A stretch of DNA of 64,000 bases from Parabacteroides faecis (GTDB lineage Bacteria; Bacteroidota; Bacteroidia; Bacteroidales; Tannerellaceae): NCBI RefSeq assembly GCF_014647375.1, contig NZ_BMPB01000004.1, forward strand, positions 310,001 to 374,000, given 5' to 3'. The stretch's first letter is position 1; each line of letters starts with the position of its first letter. The position numbers and the translations under genes are program-made. The notes under the pieces are model-generated. The model worked only from the letters and a program-made list of their open reading frames with translations. It made no database searches and was not told where the DNA came from. Of the stretch, positions 8,953-18,632 are shown in pieces.

Positions 8953-9864
8953 TTATTTAGCTAATGACACGAAAGCATCCGGGATACGTGTTTCGAAGCG
9001 CATTTCTTCTCCTGTCTCCGGATGAATAAAGTAGAGCCGTCGGGCATGAAGCATCAGCCGTCCGGCGGGATCGGTCTCTGCGCCGTACTTATAATCGCCG
9101 GCGATCGGGTGTCCGATGGATTCCATTTGGACACGTATCTGGTTTTTGCGGCCTGTTTCCAGGTCGAGCTCCAGCAAAGAATAATGGCCGTTGCTATGCA
9201 ACACGCGATAACGGGTGATCGCTTCTTTTCCTTCGCCTTCGGCTGTTACATAAACCTGCATTTTCGTATTTTCAATCAGGTTGGAGACGATCAGGTCGGA
9301 GTCTTTTTCCGGGCGACCTTCCACAACGGCAACGTACGTGCGTTCGGTGATTGCCGAGTTCCAGTTCGATTGCAGAGCTTTTTGCACGCGCTGGTTCTTG
9401 GCGAACATCATCAGTCCGGACGTATCACGGTCGAGACGGTGCAGGACAAAGATCTTGCTTCGCGGATCATTTTTCTTGACATAATCGCTAAGCAGATGGT
9501 AGGCAGTACGTTCTTTTACACGATCGCTGGAAACAGACAGGAGTCCGTTTTTCTTGTTGACAACGATCAGGTTGTCATCTTCCCAGACAATATGCAGCAA
9601 GGGGTTACTGAACTCCACCTTCCCTCGTTCGTAACTGATCTCGACTTCGTCTCCCGGCACTAAAGGAGCGTTGAACAGGGAAGTAACTTTCCCGTTTATC
9701 AAGATTTGTCCGTGGGCAAGTAATGCCTTAACGGAACTTTTGCTCTGTTCGCTCAACAATTGAAACAGAAAAGCAAGCAATGTATTCTCTTCCTTAACCG
9801 AAACTTTGCGTCCGCGAGGGGCTTTTTTTAGATTTGTGTCTTTGTAACCTGAGCGTCTTCTCAT
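8953..9864 (-). CDS. RluA-family RNA pseudouridine synthase
   Basis: 303 residues. An S4-like RNA-binding region covers about residues 25-80 (LLAFLFQLLSEQSKSSVKALLAHGQILINGKV), followed by the catalytic domain with the RluA signature HRLDRDTSGLMMFAK holding the catalytic Asp, and the later motifs GRKNQIRVQMESIGHPIAGDYKYG and LMLHARRLYFIHP. It modifies uridine in rRNA or tRNA; the exact target cannot be read from the sequence. A promoter is placed just upstream at 9885-9892, and dsbD-like and mazG follow on the same strand. Confidence 0.93.
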   Translation of the reverse strand: MRRRSGYKDTNLKKAPRGRKVSVKEENTLLAFLFQLLSEQSKSSVKALLAHGQILINGKVTSLFNAPLVPGDEVEISYERGKVEFSNPLLHIVWEDDNLIVVNKKNGLLSVSSDRVKERTAYHLLSDYVKKNDPRSKIFVLHRLDRDTSGLMMFAKNQRVQKALQSNWNSAITERTYVAVVEGRPEKDSDLIVSNLIENTKMQVYVTAEGEGKEAITRYRVLHSNGHYSLLELDLETGRKNQIRVQMESIGHPIAGDYKYGAETDPAGRLMLHARRLYFIHPETGEEMRFETRIPDAFVSLAK

Positions 9865-9884
9865 TTTATTTCATAAATAATTTA

Positions 9885-9892
9885 CAAAGATA
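9885..9892 (-). promoter_or_regulatory. -7 promoter element of the pseudouridine synthase operon
   Basis: CAAAGATA on the plus strand reads TATCTTTG on the minus strand, matching TAnnTTTG; it ends about 20 bases before the start codon. A GCAAG at 9912-9916 (CTTGC on the minus strand) is a weak -33 candidate. Confidence 0.6.
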
Positions 9893-10005
9893 CTGGCAAT
9901 TGCGGAATGTTGCAAGCTGTGTTTCATAATCTTGGGGTCTGTTTAAATTTTATTCAATAAATATTGTATTGACTTTTTCTCGTTTGTGCAAACATTCATC
10001 TTTTC

Positions 10006-10063
10006 AAACATAGGTGTTTTGTCGTTAAATCATATATGTTTTGATGACAAAACACCTATGTTT
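10006..10063. repeat. Perfect 18-bp inverted repeat, 22-base spacer
   Basis: AAACATAGGTGTTTTGTC (10006-10023) is exactly the reverse complement of 10046-10063. It lies in the gene-free stretch 9865-10394. Neither arm is followed by a T run, so it is not a standard terminator. Confidence 0.85.
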
Positions 10064-10227
10064 GGCTTATTAAATACGTAAGTATTTCCTGTAACCGCTC
10101 GGCGGCTTTTTTCAAATGGGTAGGCATCGCTTTGTGAATGGATAGGCACTCGTTTTCAGGCTCTGTTGTTTGTTGATATTTTGTCTTTAATCGGAGTCAC
10201 TATATGTATACATGGAGCTTAGATGAT

Positions 10228-10294
10228 GATATTCAACAATTAACCAGTGACGCCGGAGGCTATTCCCGGCGTCACTGGTTAATTGTTGAATATC
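10228..10294. repeat. Perfect 29-bp inverted repeat, 9-base loop
   Basis: 10228-10256 and 10266-10294 are exact reverse complements (key words ATATTCAACAATTAACC and AGTGACGCC). The word AGTGACGCC recurs alone at about 10321-10329. The element lies about 100 bases beyond the 3' end of the vWA gene. The rest of 9865-10394 contains the synthase promoter and the 18-bp repeat; I see no gene in it. Confidence 0.9.
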
Positions 10295-10394
10295 AATCTG
10301 TATACTCTGCGTTTTAAATAGTGACGCCAAAAATCGATCGGAATGCATGAAGCTGGCAGGCTTCTTAATCGTTGGCGATGCTCTTGTTGCTCGG

Positions 10395-12119
10395 TTAGTG
10401 AGTTGCTGCAGTCAGTCCGTTTATTGTTTCAACCAGGCGGATAAATTCCCGTTTGTAACCTTGGCGATCGTTTACCAGTCCGCTTTGTGCCAGAGAGATC
10501 ACCTGATTATATGACCCTGTTCCTTTGTATTCGGAGTTGCGCAGTAGCTGACCGAACATGGCGACAGCCGATGCAAAATAGAAATCAGGGGAAAGCTTGT
10601 TGCTGTTGTTTGCTTTCAATTTAGTCTCTATCAGTTGGCTGACGTCGCTGTTGGGAGCTTTGTAACGCAAGCGTATAGTCAGTAACTCCGGTTCTGCAAA
10701 CTGCATGGTGCGGGGAGCATTGTTCGGTTTTATTTCGTAAAAAGCCGTAACCGTATGTCCGGCCCCCATTTCACCGGCATCTTTAGTGTCGTCGTTGAAG
10801 TCCTTGTTATTCAATAAGCGGCTTTCGTAGCCGACCAGACGATATTCCTGTACCTGTTTAGGATTGAAAACAATCTGTAACTTCACGTCTTTGGCTACGG
10901 CATACATCGTACCTCCAAACTCATGGACGAGCGTTTTGTTTGCTTCCTGAATATTATCGATATAGGCATGATTGCCGTTTCCTTTTTCGGCGAGCACCTG
11001 TATCTTGTTATCCTTGTAATTTCCCATTCCATAACCCAGAACAGTCAGGAATACACCGCTTTTACGTTCTTTTTCGACTAATCGTTCCAATCCTTCGGAA
11101 GATGATACTCCCACATTGAAATCACCATCGGTACAGAGTATCACGCGGTTGTTTCCTTCCCGGATATAATTCTTCCGTGCAATATCATAAGCGAGTTGAA
11201 TACCGGCACCACCGGCAGTTGAACCTCCAGCTGTCAGTTCATCGAGTGCTTCGCGGATCTTTTGCTTATTACTTCCGGAGGTAGATGGAAGTACCACACC
11301 TGCTTCTCCGGCATACACCACGATGGCTACGCGATCTTCTTCCCGCAGATTATTGATCAGGAGCTTCAGGGATGACTTAACCAATCCCAGGCGGTCCGGC
11401 CCATACATGGAACCTGATACATCAACGAGGAAAACCAGATTGGAAGCCGGTAGATTTTCAGAAGGAATCTCTTTCGCTTTTAGTCCGATACGGACCAGTT
11501 GGTTTTCCTTGTTCCAGGGACATGGTCCTATTTCGGTAGTGATTTTTACCGGATCTTTCCCTACTGGCTGTTCATAGCTGTAGGAGAAATAGTTGATCAA
11601 TTCTTCTACGCGGACCGCATCGGCCGGAGGGTTTTGCCCTTCATTGATATAGCGCCGGATCGTCCCATAAGAAGCGGCATCGACATCGATCGAAAAAGTG
11701 GAAAGCGGTTCGTTCTTGACTTTCCTGAATTTGTTTTCTGCCAGTTGGTTATATTCGTTTCTGTTTATTTCCTGATCGTAATAATCGGATGAGGATGTGG
11801 TCACCAAAGCTTCGCAACAAACGATTTCTTCTTCTGCAATGATGGGAGCAGCGTCTTCAACGATAGAGAGAACCTCTACCTGTGCCTTCGTCTTTTTCTG
11901 TGTTTGTGCCTCAGCCTGCGCCGGATGCGGAACCGGAGGGGGTGTGCAGATTAACGGTTTTTCCTCGACAGGTACTTTAGCCGGACAGATCGCGATAACT
12001 GTACTGTCTGTGTTTATTACTTCTTTTGTTTCCGGTATCTGCTTTATTACCAGGAGAAACAGACCGGCAGCCAGGATAGATGCCGTGAGTAAGCTGATGA
12101 TTGTTGTTTTCGTTTTCAT
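10395..12119 (-). CDS. von Willebrand factor A domain protein (YfbK-like, DUF3520 C-terminus)
   Basis: 574 residues. One N-terminal membrane anchor (about 6-26), a proline/alanine-rich linker holding the motif VLSIVED (83-89), a vWF N-terminal-like region (NPLAENKF-type: YNQLAENKFRKVKNEPLSTF), then the vWA domain with a complete MIDAS motif DVSGS (233-237) and later T/D residues (LCTDGDFNVG), and a DUF3520-like C-terminal region. Probably anchored in the inner membrane and facing the periplasm, binding a partner through a metal site. It is transcribed divergently from an ECF sigma factor/anti-sigma pair and shares the VLSIVED motif with the anti-sigma protein, so a common pathway is likely. 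Confidence 0.88.
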   Translation of the reverse strand: MKTKTTIISLLTASILAAGLFLLVIKQIPETKEVINTDSTVIAICPAKVPVEEKPLICTPPPVPHPAQAEAQTQKKTKAQVEVLSIVEDAAPIIAEEEIVCCEALVTTSSSDYYDQEINRNEYNQLAENKFRKVKNEPLSTFSIDVDAASYGTIRRYINEGQNPPADAVRVEELINYFSYSYEQPVGKDPVKITTEIGPCPWNKENQLVRIGLKAKEIPSENLPASNLVFLVDVSGSMYGPDRLGLVKSSLKLLINNLREEDRVAIVVYAGEAGVVLPSTSGSNKQKIREALDELTAGGSTAGGAGIQLAYDIARKNYIREGNNRVILCTDGDFNVGVSSSEGLERLVEKERKSGVFLTVLGYGMGNYKDNKIQVLAEKGNGNHAYIDNIQEANKTLVHEFGGTMYAVAKDVKLQIVFNPKQVQEYRLVGYESRLLNNKDFNDDTKDAGEMGAGHTVTAFYEIKPNNAPRTMQFAEPELLTIRLRYKAPNSDVSQLIETKLKANNSNKLSPDFYFASAVAMFGQLLRNSEYKGTGSYNQVISLAQSGLVNDRQGYKREFIRLVETINGLTAATH

Positions 12120-12204
12120 GACTGATCCTGTTTAATGATTAATGAATTGCTTTTACCTGATAGATGCCGCGATAAAGGCGGATTCCATAAATGTTTCGAA
12201 CTTT

Positions 12205-12238
12205 TTTGAGAAAGATTTTAATTTAAAGTTTACATTTG
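12205..12238 (+). promoter_or_regulatory. Promoter of the ECF sigma gene
   Basis: TTTG at 12205-12208 and TACATTTG at 12231-12238 (22 bases between) fit the Bacteroidetes consensus. Transcription would begin about 15 bases before the TTG start codon at 12258, which supports that start. Confidence 0.6.
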
Positions 12239-12257
12239 TAGAAAAAACGAGAACAAC

Positions 12258-12836
12258 TTGCTGTTTTTCAGACGTAACATATCGACCTATTCAGATAGCG
12301 AACTGCTGCAATTATATAAGGAAACCGGGAAAAGCGATTATTTCGGTGAACTGTATAATCGCTATATTCCATTGCTATACGGGTTGTGCCTGAAATATTT
12401 GCAGGAAGAAGAGAAAGCACAGGATGCTGTCATGCAATTGTTCGAAGACCTGCTGCCGAAACTTTCGCGTTACGAGATACGGGAGTTCAGAACCTGGATT
12501 TACAGTGTGGCAAAGAACCATTGTTTCCAGCTTTTGCGGAAAGAAAATCCCGAAATAGCAACTGATTTTGACCGGCAATTTGTGGAATCGTACGATTTAT
12601 TGCATCTATTAGATAAAGAAGAGACTAGCGACGATGCTCGTACGGCAGCCCTCAAGCACTGTCTGGAGAAGCTGCCCGAACCGCAGCAACGTTGTATCCT
12701 GTCTTTTTTTATGGAAGAAATGTCGTACGTCGATATCGTAGAGCAGACCGGATATCAGCTCAAAAGCGTAAAAAGTTATATTCAGAATGGCAAGCGCAAT
12801 CTGAAAAGTTGTATTGAAAAGAGAATGGCGCAATGA
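12258..12836 (+). CDS. RNA polymerase sigma factor, ECF subfamily (TTG start)
   Basis: 192 residues. Region 2 is at about residues 10-85 (DYFGELYNRYIPLLYGLCLKYLQ, EKAQDAVMQLFEDLLPKL, FRTWIYSVAKNHCFQLLRKE) and region 4 at about 130-188 (CLEKLPEPQQRCILSFFMEEMSYVDIVEQTGYQLKSVKSYIQNGKRNL). No in-frame ATG exists early enough to keep region 2, so TTG at 12258 is the likely start. The gene overlaps the anti-sigma/TonB gene by four bases (ATGA), a sign of translational coupling. Confidence 0.9.
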   Translation: MLFFRRNISTYSDSELLQLYKETGKSDYFGELYNRYIPLLYGLCLKYLQEEEKAQDAVMQLFEDLLPKLSRYEIREFRTWIYSVAKNHCFQLLRKENPEIATDFDRQFVESYDLLHLLDKEETSDDARTAALKHCLEKLPEPQQRCILSFFMEEMSYVDIVEQTGYQLKSVKSYIQNGKRNLKSCIEKRMAQ

Positions 12837-13696
12837 AAAATCTGTTGCAATACATACAAGGTTCACGAAAAGGCAAGGAAGCCCATCGTCTGGAAAAAGA
12901 GGCGATGAGAGATCCTTTCTTGTCCGATGCACTGGATGGTTATCAGACAGTGGAAGGCAACCATGTGGAAAGTATTGAAGCAATGCGCCGCCGTATTTCC
13001 CGCCGTACCCGTTCCCAAAGAGATCTGATTGCAAAATGGAGTATTGCAGCCAGCTTGTTGATCTGCCTGGGATTTGGCAGTTACTTCTGGTTCAACAGGG
13101 AAGTTGGCCTGCCGAAAGAGTTGCAGTCGATGGTTATACAGGAAGAAGCCGTTACACCGCCACTTCCTCCTGAACCGGTGATAGCCCGGGCTGCTGCTAC
13201 CGGCGAATTACAGGAAGAAACGGAAGCGATGCAAAAGAAAGCTCTGGCAGCAGCGAAAAAGCCTGAAGCCAAGATGCGGCAGGCAGCACCTCCGCCGGCA
13301 CCTTTGGCCGCTGCTCCTGCGACAGCCGAAGTCTTGTCTATTGTTGAAGATGACGCCGATGTGGCAGAAATGATCGTGGCAGAAGAAGAAGTAGCGATGG
13401 ATGTAACTATGGCCCGTGCCCCGATACACCGGCCGGAACCCGTTATCGGTTATAAAGCCTATGAGGAATATTTGCGTAAGGAACTGATTCGTCCGCAAGA
13501 CTCGATTTGTAAAGGAATAACCGGAATAGTCGTTGTTGAATTTCATATCGATGACAAAGGCCGCCCTGTCAATCTGGAAGTCAAACGAAGCCTGTGTGCA
13601 TCGGCGGATAAGGAGGCACTTCGTCTGATCGAAAAAGGCCCGGATTGGAAAGTGGATACGGCTCGGGTTATTGCTCCTGTCCTTTTCGCTCCGTAA
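12833..13696 (+). CDS. Anti-sigma-like membrane protein with TonB C-terminal domain
   Basis: 287 residues. A cytoplasmic N-terminus of about 66 residues (SDALDGYQTVEG is a common anti-sigma motif in Bacteroidales), one membrane helix at about 68-86 (KWSIAASLLICLGFGSYFWF), a periplasmic Pro/Ala/Glu-rich linker with VLSIVED at 167-173, and a TonB-like C-terminal domain from about 205 (GITGIVVVEFHIDDKGRPVNLEVKRS). It would hold the cognate sigma factor at the membrane and sense the periplasm. The same heptapeptide occurs in the linker of the divergently encoded vWA protein. Confidence 0.82.
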   Translation: MKNLLQYIQGSRKGKEAHRLEKEAMRDPFLSDALDGYQTVEGNHVESIEAMRRRISRRTRSQRDLIAKWSIAASLLICLGFGSYFWFNREVGLPKELQSMVIQEEAVTPPLPPEPVIARAAATGELQEETEAMQKKALAAAKKPEAKMRQAAPPPAPLAAAPATAEVLSIVEDDADVAEMIVAEEEVAMDVTMARAPIHRPEPVIGYKAYEEYLRKELIRPQDSICKGITGIVVVEFHIDDKGRPVNLEVKRSLCASADKEALRLIEKGPDWKVDTARVIAPVLFAP

Positions 13697-13800
13697 ACAA
13701 TCTTCGAATATCTTTAATTAGTCCATTTTATTCCATTATTAAAATGTAACTATCCTTATTTAAAAGCTGTACGGAAGTACTCTAATTCCATCTTATTTTG

Positions 13801-13808
13801 TAATTTTG
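13801..13808 (+). promoter_or_regulatory. -7 promoter element of valS
   Basis: TAATTTTG matches TAnnTTTG and lies 63 bases before the ATG. The leader of about 58 bases shows no T-box-like structure. Confidence 0.5.
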
Positions 13809-13871
13809 CACCTTCGTACATAATATATATGTATGGAGAGAGAAATAAGATAACAGATTAATATAAACAAT

Positions 13872-16487
13872 ATGGAAATTGCAAGTAAGTACAATCCCGC
13901 AGAAGTAGAGGGAAAGTGGTATCAGTATTGGTTGGATAACGGCTTTTTCAAGTCGAAACCGGACGGTCGCGAACCGTACACAATCGTCATTCCGCCCCCT
14001 AACGTCACCGGCGTACTTCATATGGGACACATGCTTAACAATACCATTCAGGATATTCTGATCCGCCGTGCCCGTATGTTGGGAAAGAATGCTTGCTGGG
14101 TACCGGGTACCGACCATGCTTCTATCGCTACCGAGGCAAAGGTGGTGAACAGACTGGCACAGCAGGGAATCAAGAAAACTGACCTGACCCGTGATGAGTT
14201 CCTGAAACATGCCTGGGAATGGAAAGAAGAACACGGAGGTATCATCCTAAAACAGTTACGCAAATTGGGTGCATCCTGCGATTGGGACCGTACTGCTTTT
14301 ACGATGGACGAAAAACGTTCGGAAAGCGTATTGAAAGTTTTTGTCGACCTGTTTGATAAGGGCTTGATCTATCGCGGTGTACGTATGGTGAACTGGGACC
14401 CGCAGGCCTTGACCGCTCTTTCCGATGAAGAAGTAATCTACAAGGAAGAACATAGCAAACTGTTTTACCTCCGTTATAAAATCGAAGGAGAAGACGGTTA
14501 CGCCGTTGTCGCAACTACCCGTCCGGAAACGATCATGGGCGATACCGCTATGTGTATCAATCCGAACGACCCGAAAAATCAGCACCTGAAAGGTAAGAAG
14601 GTAATCGTTCCGCTGGTAAACCGTGTGATCCCGGTTATTGAGGACGATTATGTAGATATCGAATTCGGTACAGGTTGCCTGAAAGTAACTCCGGCGCATG
14701 ATGTAAATGACTATATGCTGGGCGAGAAATATAACTTGCCTTCCATCGATATCTTCAACGATAACGGAACACTGAGCGAAGCTGCCGGTCTGTATATCGG
14801 TATGGATCGCTTCGACGTTCGTACACAGATCGAAAAAGACCTGGAAGCGGCCGGACTGTTGGAAAAGGTGGAAGCATACGAAAATAAGGTAGGTTATTCG
14901 GAACGTACCAATGTGCCTATCGAACCGAAGCTGTCTATGCAGTGGTTCTTGAAAATGGAACATTTGGCACAGATCGCTTTGACACCGGTTATGAATGACG
15001 ACCTGAAATTCTATCCGCCTAAGTTCAAGAATACATACCGCCACTGGATGGAGAACATCAAGGACTGGTGTATCAGCCGTCAGTTGTGGTGGGGACATCG
15101 TATCCCGGCTTATTATCTGCCGGAAGGTGGTTATGTGGTAGCCGAAACACCTGAAAAGGCATTGGAACTGGCGAAACAAAAGAATCCGGCACTGACAATG
15201 GACGATCTTCGTCAGGACGACGACTGTCTGGATACCTGGTTCTCTTCCTGGTTGTGGCCGATCTCTCTGTTCGACGGTATCAATAACCCGGACAATGAAG
15301 AGATCAACTATTACTATCCGACCAGCGACCTGGTAACGGGACCGGATATCATCTTCTTCTGGGTGGCCCGCATGATTATGGCAGGTTACGAATACAGAGG
15401 CGACATGCCGTTCAAGAATGTTTACTTTACCGGTATCGTTCGTGATAAACTGGGACGTAAGATGTCGAAATCATTAGGAAACTCTCCCGACCCGTTATTG
15501 CTGATCGAACAGTATGGTGCCGATGGTGTCCGTATGGGATTGATGATGGCTGCACCTGCCGGAAATGATATTCCTTTCGATGAGGCATTATGCGAACAGG
15601 GACGTAACTTCAACAATAAAATATGGAATGCGTTCCGTCTGATCAAAGGTTGGACGGTCGATGATACGATTGCCCAACCTGAAGCATCGGCAACTGCCGT
15701 TAAATGGTTTAAGATGCAGTTGGATAAAACAATTGCCGAGGTAGACGATTTGTTTAGCAAGTACCGTCTGAGCGAAGCGATGATGGTTATCTATAAATTG
15801 TTCTGGGATGAATTTTCTTCCTGGTATCTGGAAATGATCAAGCCTGGTTATCAGCTGCCGATCGATAAGGAAACTTATCAGGCAACACTCGGTTTCTTCG
15901 ACGCTTTGCTTCGTTTGCTTCACCCGTTCATGCCGTTTATCACAGAAGAATTATGGCAGGCTCTTGAACCACGTAAGGAAGGTGAAAGTCTGATGGTAGC
16001 ATTAATGCCTGAAGTTGCACCGGTAGATGAAGCCTATCTGGAATCATTCGAGATCGTGAAAGAGATCGTCAGTGGTGTCCGTACGATCCGTTTGCAGAAG
16101 AATATTCCGAATAAGGAAGAGTTGGCTTTACAGGTGTTGGGCGGTCACAACGACGCTTTTAACCCGGTGATTGCCAAGATGTGTAACTTGTCTGAAATTA
16201 CTAAGACAGACGATAAAGCAGCCGGAGCCGTTTCCTTCCTGGTTCGCACCACGGAATATGCTGTTCCTCTGGGCAACATGATCAATGTAGAAGAAGAACT
16301 GGCTAAGCTGGAAGAAGAACTGAAGTATCAGCAAGGCTTCCTTAATTCCGTATTAAAGAAACTGAGCAATGAAAGTTTTGTAAGCAAAGCTCCGGCGAAA
16401 GTGATCGATATGGAACGTAAGAAACAGGCAGATGCCGAAAGTAAAATCAAGTCGATCGAAGAGAGTATTGCAGCATTGAAAAAATAA
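13872..16487 (+). CDS. valS: Valyl-tRNA synthetase
   Basis: 871 residues, full length for a bacterial ValRS. Charges tRNA-Val with valine. The class I signatures are intact: [17 protein letters not shown] with HMGH at 50-53 and KMSKS at 530-534. The editing (CP1) domain is recognisable ([24 protein letters not shown]), as are the [16 protein letters not shown] and [11 protein letters not shown] motifs. The last 70 residues form the coiled-coil arm ([19 protein letters not shown]) typical of ValRS. Single-gene unit with its own promoter and terminator. Confidence 0.98.
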   Translation: MEIASKYNPAEVEGKWYQYWLDNGFFKSKPDGREPYTIVIPPPNVTGVLHMGHMLNNTIQDILIRRARMLGKNACWVPGTDHASIATEAKVVNRLAQQGIKKTDLTRDEFLKHAWEWKEEHGGIILKQLRKLGASCDWDRTAFTMDEKRSESVLKVFVDLFDKGLIYRGVRMVNWDPQALTALSDEEVIYKEEHSKLFYLRYKIEGEDGYAVVATTRPETIMGDTAMCINPNDPKNQHLKGKKVIVPLVNRVIPVIEDDYVDIEFGTGCLKVTPAHDVNDYMLGEKYNLPSIDIFNDNGTLSEAAGLYIGMDRFDVRTQIEKDLEAAGLLEKVEAYENKVGYSERTNVPIEPKLSMQWFLKMEHLAQIALTPVMNDDLKFYPPKFKNTYRHWMENIKDWCISRQLWWGHRIPAYYLPEGGYVVAETPEKALELAKQKNPALTMDDLRQDDDCLDTWFSSWLWPISLFDGINNPDNEEINYYYPTSDLVTGPDIIFFWVARMIMAGYEYRGDMPFKNVYFTGIVRDKLGRKMSKSLGNSPDPLLLIEQYGADGVRMGLMMAAPAGNDIPFDEALCEQGRNFNNKIWNAFRLIKGWTVDDTIAQPEASATAVKWFKMQLDKTIAEVDDLFSKYRLSEAMMVIYKLFWDEFSSWYLEMIKPGYQLPIDKETYQATLGFFDALLRLLHPFMPFITEELWQALEPRKEGESLMVALMPEVAPVDEAYLESFEIVKEIVSGVRTIRLQKNIPNKEELALQVLGGHNDAFNPVIAKMCNLSEITKTDDKAAGAVSFLVRTTEYAVPLGNMINVEEELAKLEEELKYQQGFLNSVLKKLSNESFVSKAPAKVIDMERKKQADAESKIKSIEESIAALKK

Positions 16488-16517
16488 GGGATTTCTCTTT
16501 ATTTTATATACAGGATG

Positions 16518-16563
16518 CACCCGTATTTGTCAGATAAACGGCAAATATGGGTGTTTTTCTTTT
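16518..16563 (+). terminator. Terminator of valS
   Basis: CACCCGTATTTG (16518-16529) pairs with CAAATATGGGTG (16542-16553), one G-T pair, followed by TTTTTCTTTT. Confidence 0.85.
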
Positions 16564-16639
16564 AATTATTGGAGCATAAGATATTATTTGTCTAATTTTT
16601 ACTAACTTTCGACCCTTGATATATGGAGGATATGCAGAA

Positions 16640-18607
16640 ATGAGGGTTTTGAAAGGAAAGTTGTTAATCATCTTTTGCCTTTTGTGGGGTTATTGTATCC
16701 CACAAGCAATATACGGTGCTGAAAGTATCGAAAAAACGTTGTCTCTGGATTCGCTGTTTTTAATTGTGCAGGCGAATAATGGGAAACCTCAGGTGTATCA
16801 ATATACTACTCAACTATTAGAAGAAGCCCGGCATCAGAAAAATCAAACCCAGATAGCAAATGCCTATTTTAGTTATGTGAGGTATTATTATGCAAAGAAT
16901 CCTGACAGCATGTATTATTGGATGCAGCAGGCATTACCTTTATTTCTGGATCAAAAGCGCTATGAGGAATATTTCCGGATGAAAGCCTGGTATGTGTATG
17001 TTTTAACCCGTGCCAAAAAGAATGATGAAGTTTTGCAAAGTATCAATCAGATAAAAGAACAAGCTGAAGAATTGGGATATCTGGATGGTATCGATATGGC
17101 TAACCAGGCTTTGGCAGATTTTTATTTATCAAATAATTTGTGTGATGAAGGTGTTGCTCTGTATGAGGAGATATTACGGAGTATGGAAATGCGTAATGCC
17201 CCTTTGATCAAGCGTATCAATATTATCCGTCAGTTAATGAATAAACCCAGGGACCTGAATGTGAAAATGAAATATATTCATCGTTTGGAGGAATATGTAA
17301 AGATTTGTCATACCCGTAAAATAGAGAAAATAGATGAGGAAAATCCTGTCTACTTTTTGGAATATGTTGTTCACAGACATTATGCGGTAGAATATATATT
17401 GATGGGTAAATTGAAAGAAGCGATGCAGCATATTCAGCAGGCGCAGAAACTGTTGAATAAATATGAAATGTTTAATTATCAATCAGAGTTGCAAACAATT
17501 TTTGCTTCTTATTATCATCAGAGTAAACAATACGATAAGGCAATCGCTTTGTATGATTCCCTGTTGTCTTTATGGAAAACGCGGAATTCCATGTCTGCCT
17601 ATCTGGAGGTAATGAAGAACAAAGCGGAAATTTTGGATGAAAGTGGGCAGTACAAGCAGGCCGTCCAGGTTTATCAGGAATATGCTGTTTTGAATGATTC
17701 TCTGTCCAAAGTACGTTATTATAAGGAATTGGCAGAGATGAAAACGCAACATGAAGTGGATAAACTGGAGCTTCAGAATAAGCAAATGGACCTGGAGGTA
17801 ACAGAAGCTCATTCCCAGATGTTGAAAATGGGGGGCGGACTTGGTTTTCTGTTTCTTTTATGTTGTTTGTTGGGGTATATTTCTTATAGCCGCCATCGCT
17901 ATGGGTTGCAACTGAAGCTGGCCAAGGAAAAGGCTGAAGAAGCCGATCATCTGAAATCAGCTTTCCTGGCTAATATGAACCATGAGATACGGACACCGCT
18001 GAATGCTATCGTCGGTTTTTCCCAGATTCTGATCGATGAGGAAGATGTCGAGACCCGGCAGGAATATGCTAATATTATTCAAAATAACAATGAGCTGCTT
18101 CAGCGTCTGATCACTGACGTACTGGATCTTTCAAAGATCGAATCGAATACTATGACGCTTCATTATGCAGAATATGAGCTTTCTGTCCTGATGAAAGAGA
18201 TTTATAATGTCATTCTTATGCGCATGCCGGAAGGAGTGGAGTTGCAACTAAATAACTGTCCCCAGCAACTTTTTTATACCGATCGTAACCGTCTTACGCA
18301 AATTCTTACTAACTTGCTGACCAATGCAATAAAGCATACGGAAAAAGGTTTTATCCGGCTTGGTTATGAAGTGACGGCAACGGATGTGGTCTTTTCTGTG
18401 GAAGATTCGGGTGAAGGTATTCCTGAAGACAAACTGGAGAAGATATTCAGCCGCTTCGTTCAATTGAATGACTGGAGCAAAGGGGTAGGACTGGGGTTAG
18501 CAATTTGTAAAGGACTTATTTCTCAGATGGGAGGAACGATCAGTGTTTCTTCGCAGTTTGGCATAGGATCAACCTTTATTGTGACGTTACCCCTGAAAAA
18601 ACCGTAA
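16640..18607 (+). CDS. TPR-containing sensor histidine kinase
   Basis: 655 residues from ATG 16640, chosen because a GGAGG lies 10 bases upstream and a signal peptide follows directly (MRVLKGKLLIIFCLLWGYCIPQAIYG); a TTG at 16616 would only add eight residues. A periplasmic part of tetratricopeptide-like helices (to about residue 390) is followed by a membrane helix (GGGLGFLFLLCCLLGYISY), a short coiled coil, the H-box FLANMNHEIRTPLNAIVGFSQ and a HATPase domain with DSGEGIPEDKLEKIFSRF and GVGLGLAICK. There is no receiver domain. The response partner is not next to it. The following gene begins 25 bases later. Confidence 0.92.
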   Translation: MRVLKGKLLIIFCLLWGYCIPQAIYGAESIEKTLSLDSLFLIVQANNGKPQVYQYTTQLLEEARHQKNQTQIANAYFSYVRYYYAKNPDSMYYWMQQALPLFLDQKRYEEYFRMKAWYVYVLTRAKKNDEVLQSINQIKEQAEELGYLDGIDMANQALADFYLSNNLCDEGVALYEEILRSMEMRNAPLIKRINIIRQLMNKPRDLNVKMKYIHRLEEYVKICHTRKIEKIDEENPVYFLEYVVHRHYAVEYILMGKLKEAMQHIQQAQKLLNKYEMFNYQSELQTIFASYYHQSKQYDKAIALYDSLLSLWKTRNSMSAYLEVMKNKAEILDESGQYKQAVQVYQEYAVLNDSLSKVRYYKELAEMKTQHEVDKLELQNKQMDLEVTEAHSQMLKMGGGLGFLFLLCCLLGYISYSRHRYGLQLKLAKEKAEEADHLKSAFLANMNHEIRTPLNAIVGFSQILIDEEDVETRQEYANIIQNNNELLQRLITDVLDLSKIESNTMTLHYAEYELSVLMKEIYNVILMRMPEGVELQLNNCPQQLFYTDRNRLTQILTNLLTNAIKHTEKGFIRLGYEVTATDVVFSVEDSGEGIPEDKLEKIFSRFVQLNDWSKGVGLGLAICKGLISQMGGTISVSSQFGIGSTFIVTLPLKKP

Positions 18608-18632
18608 CATATTTTATATACATTATTATACC

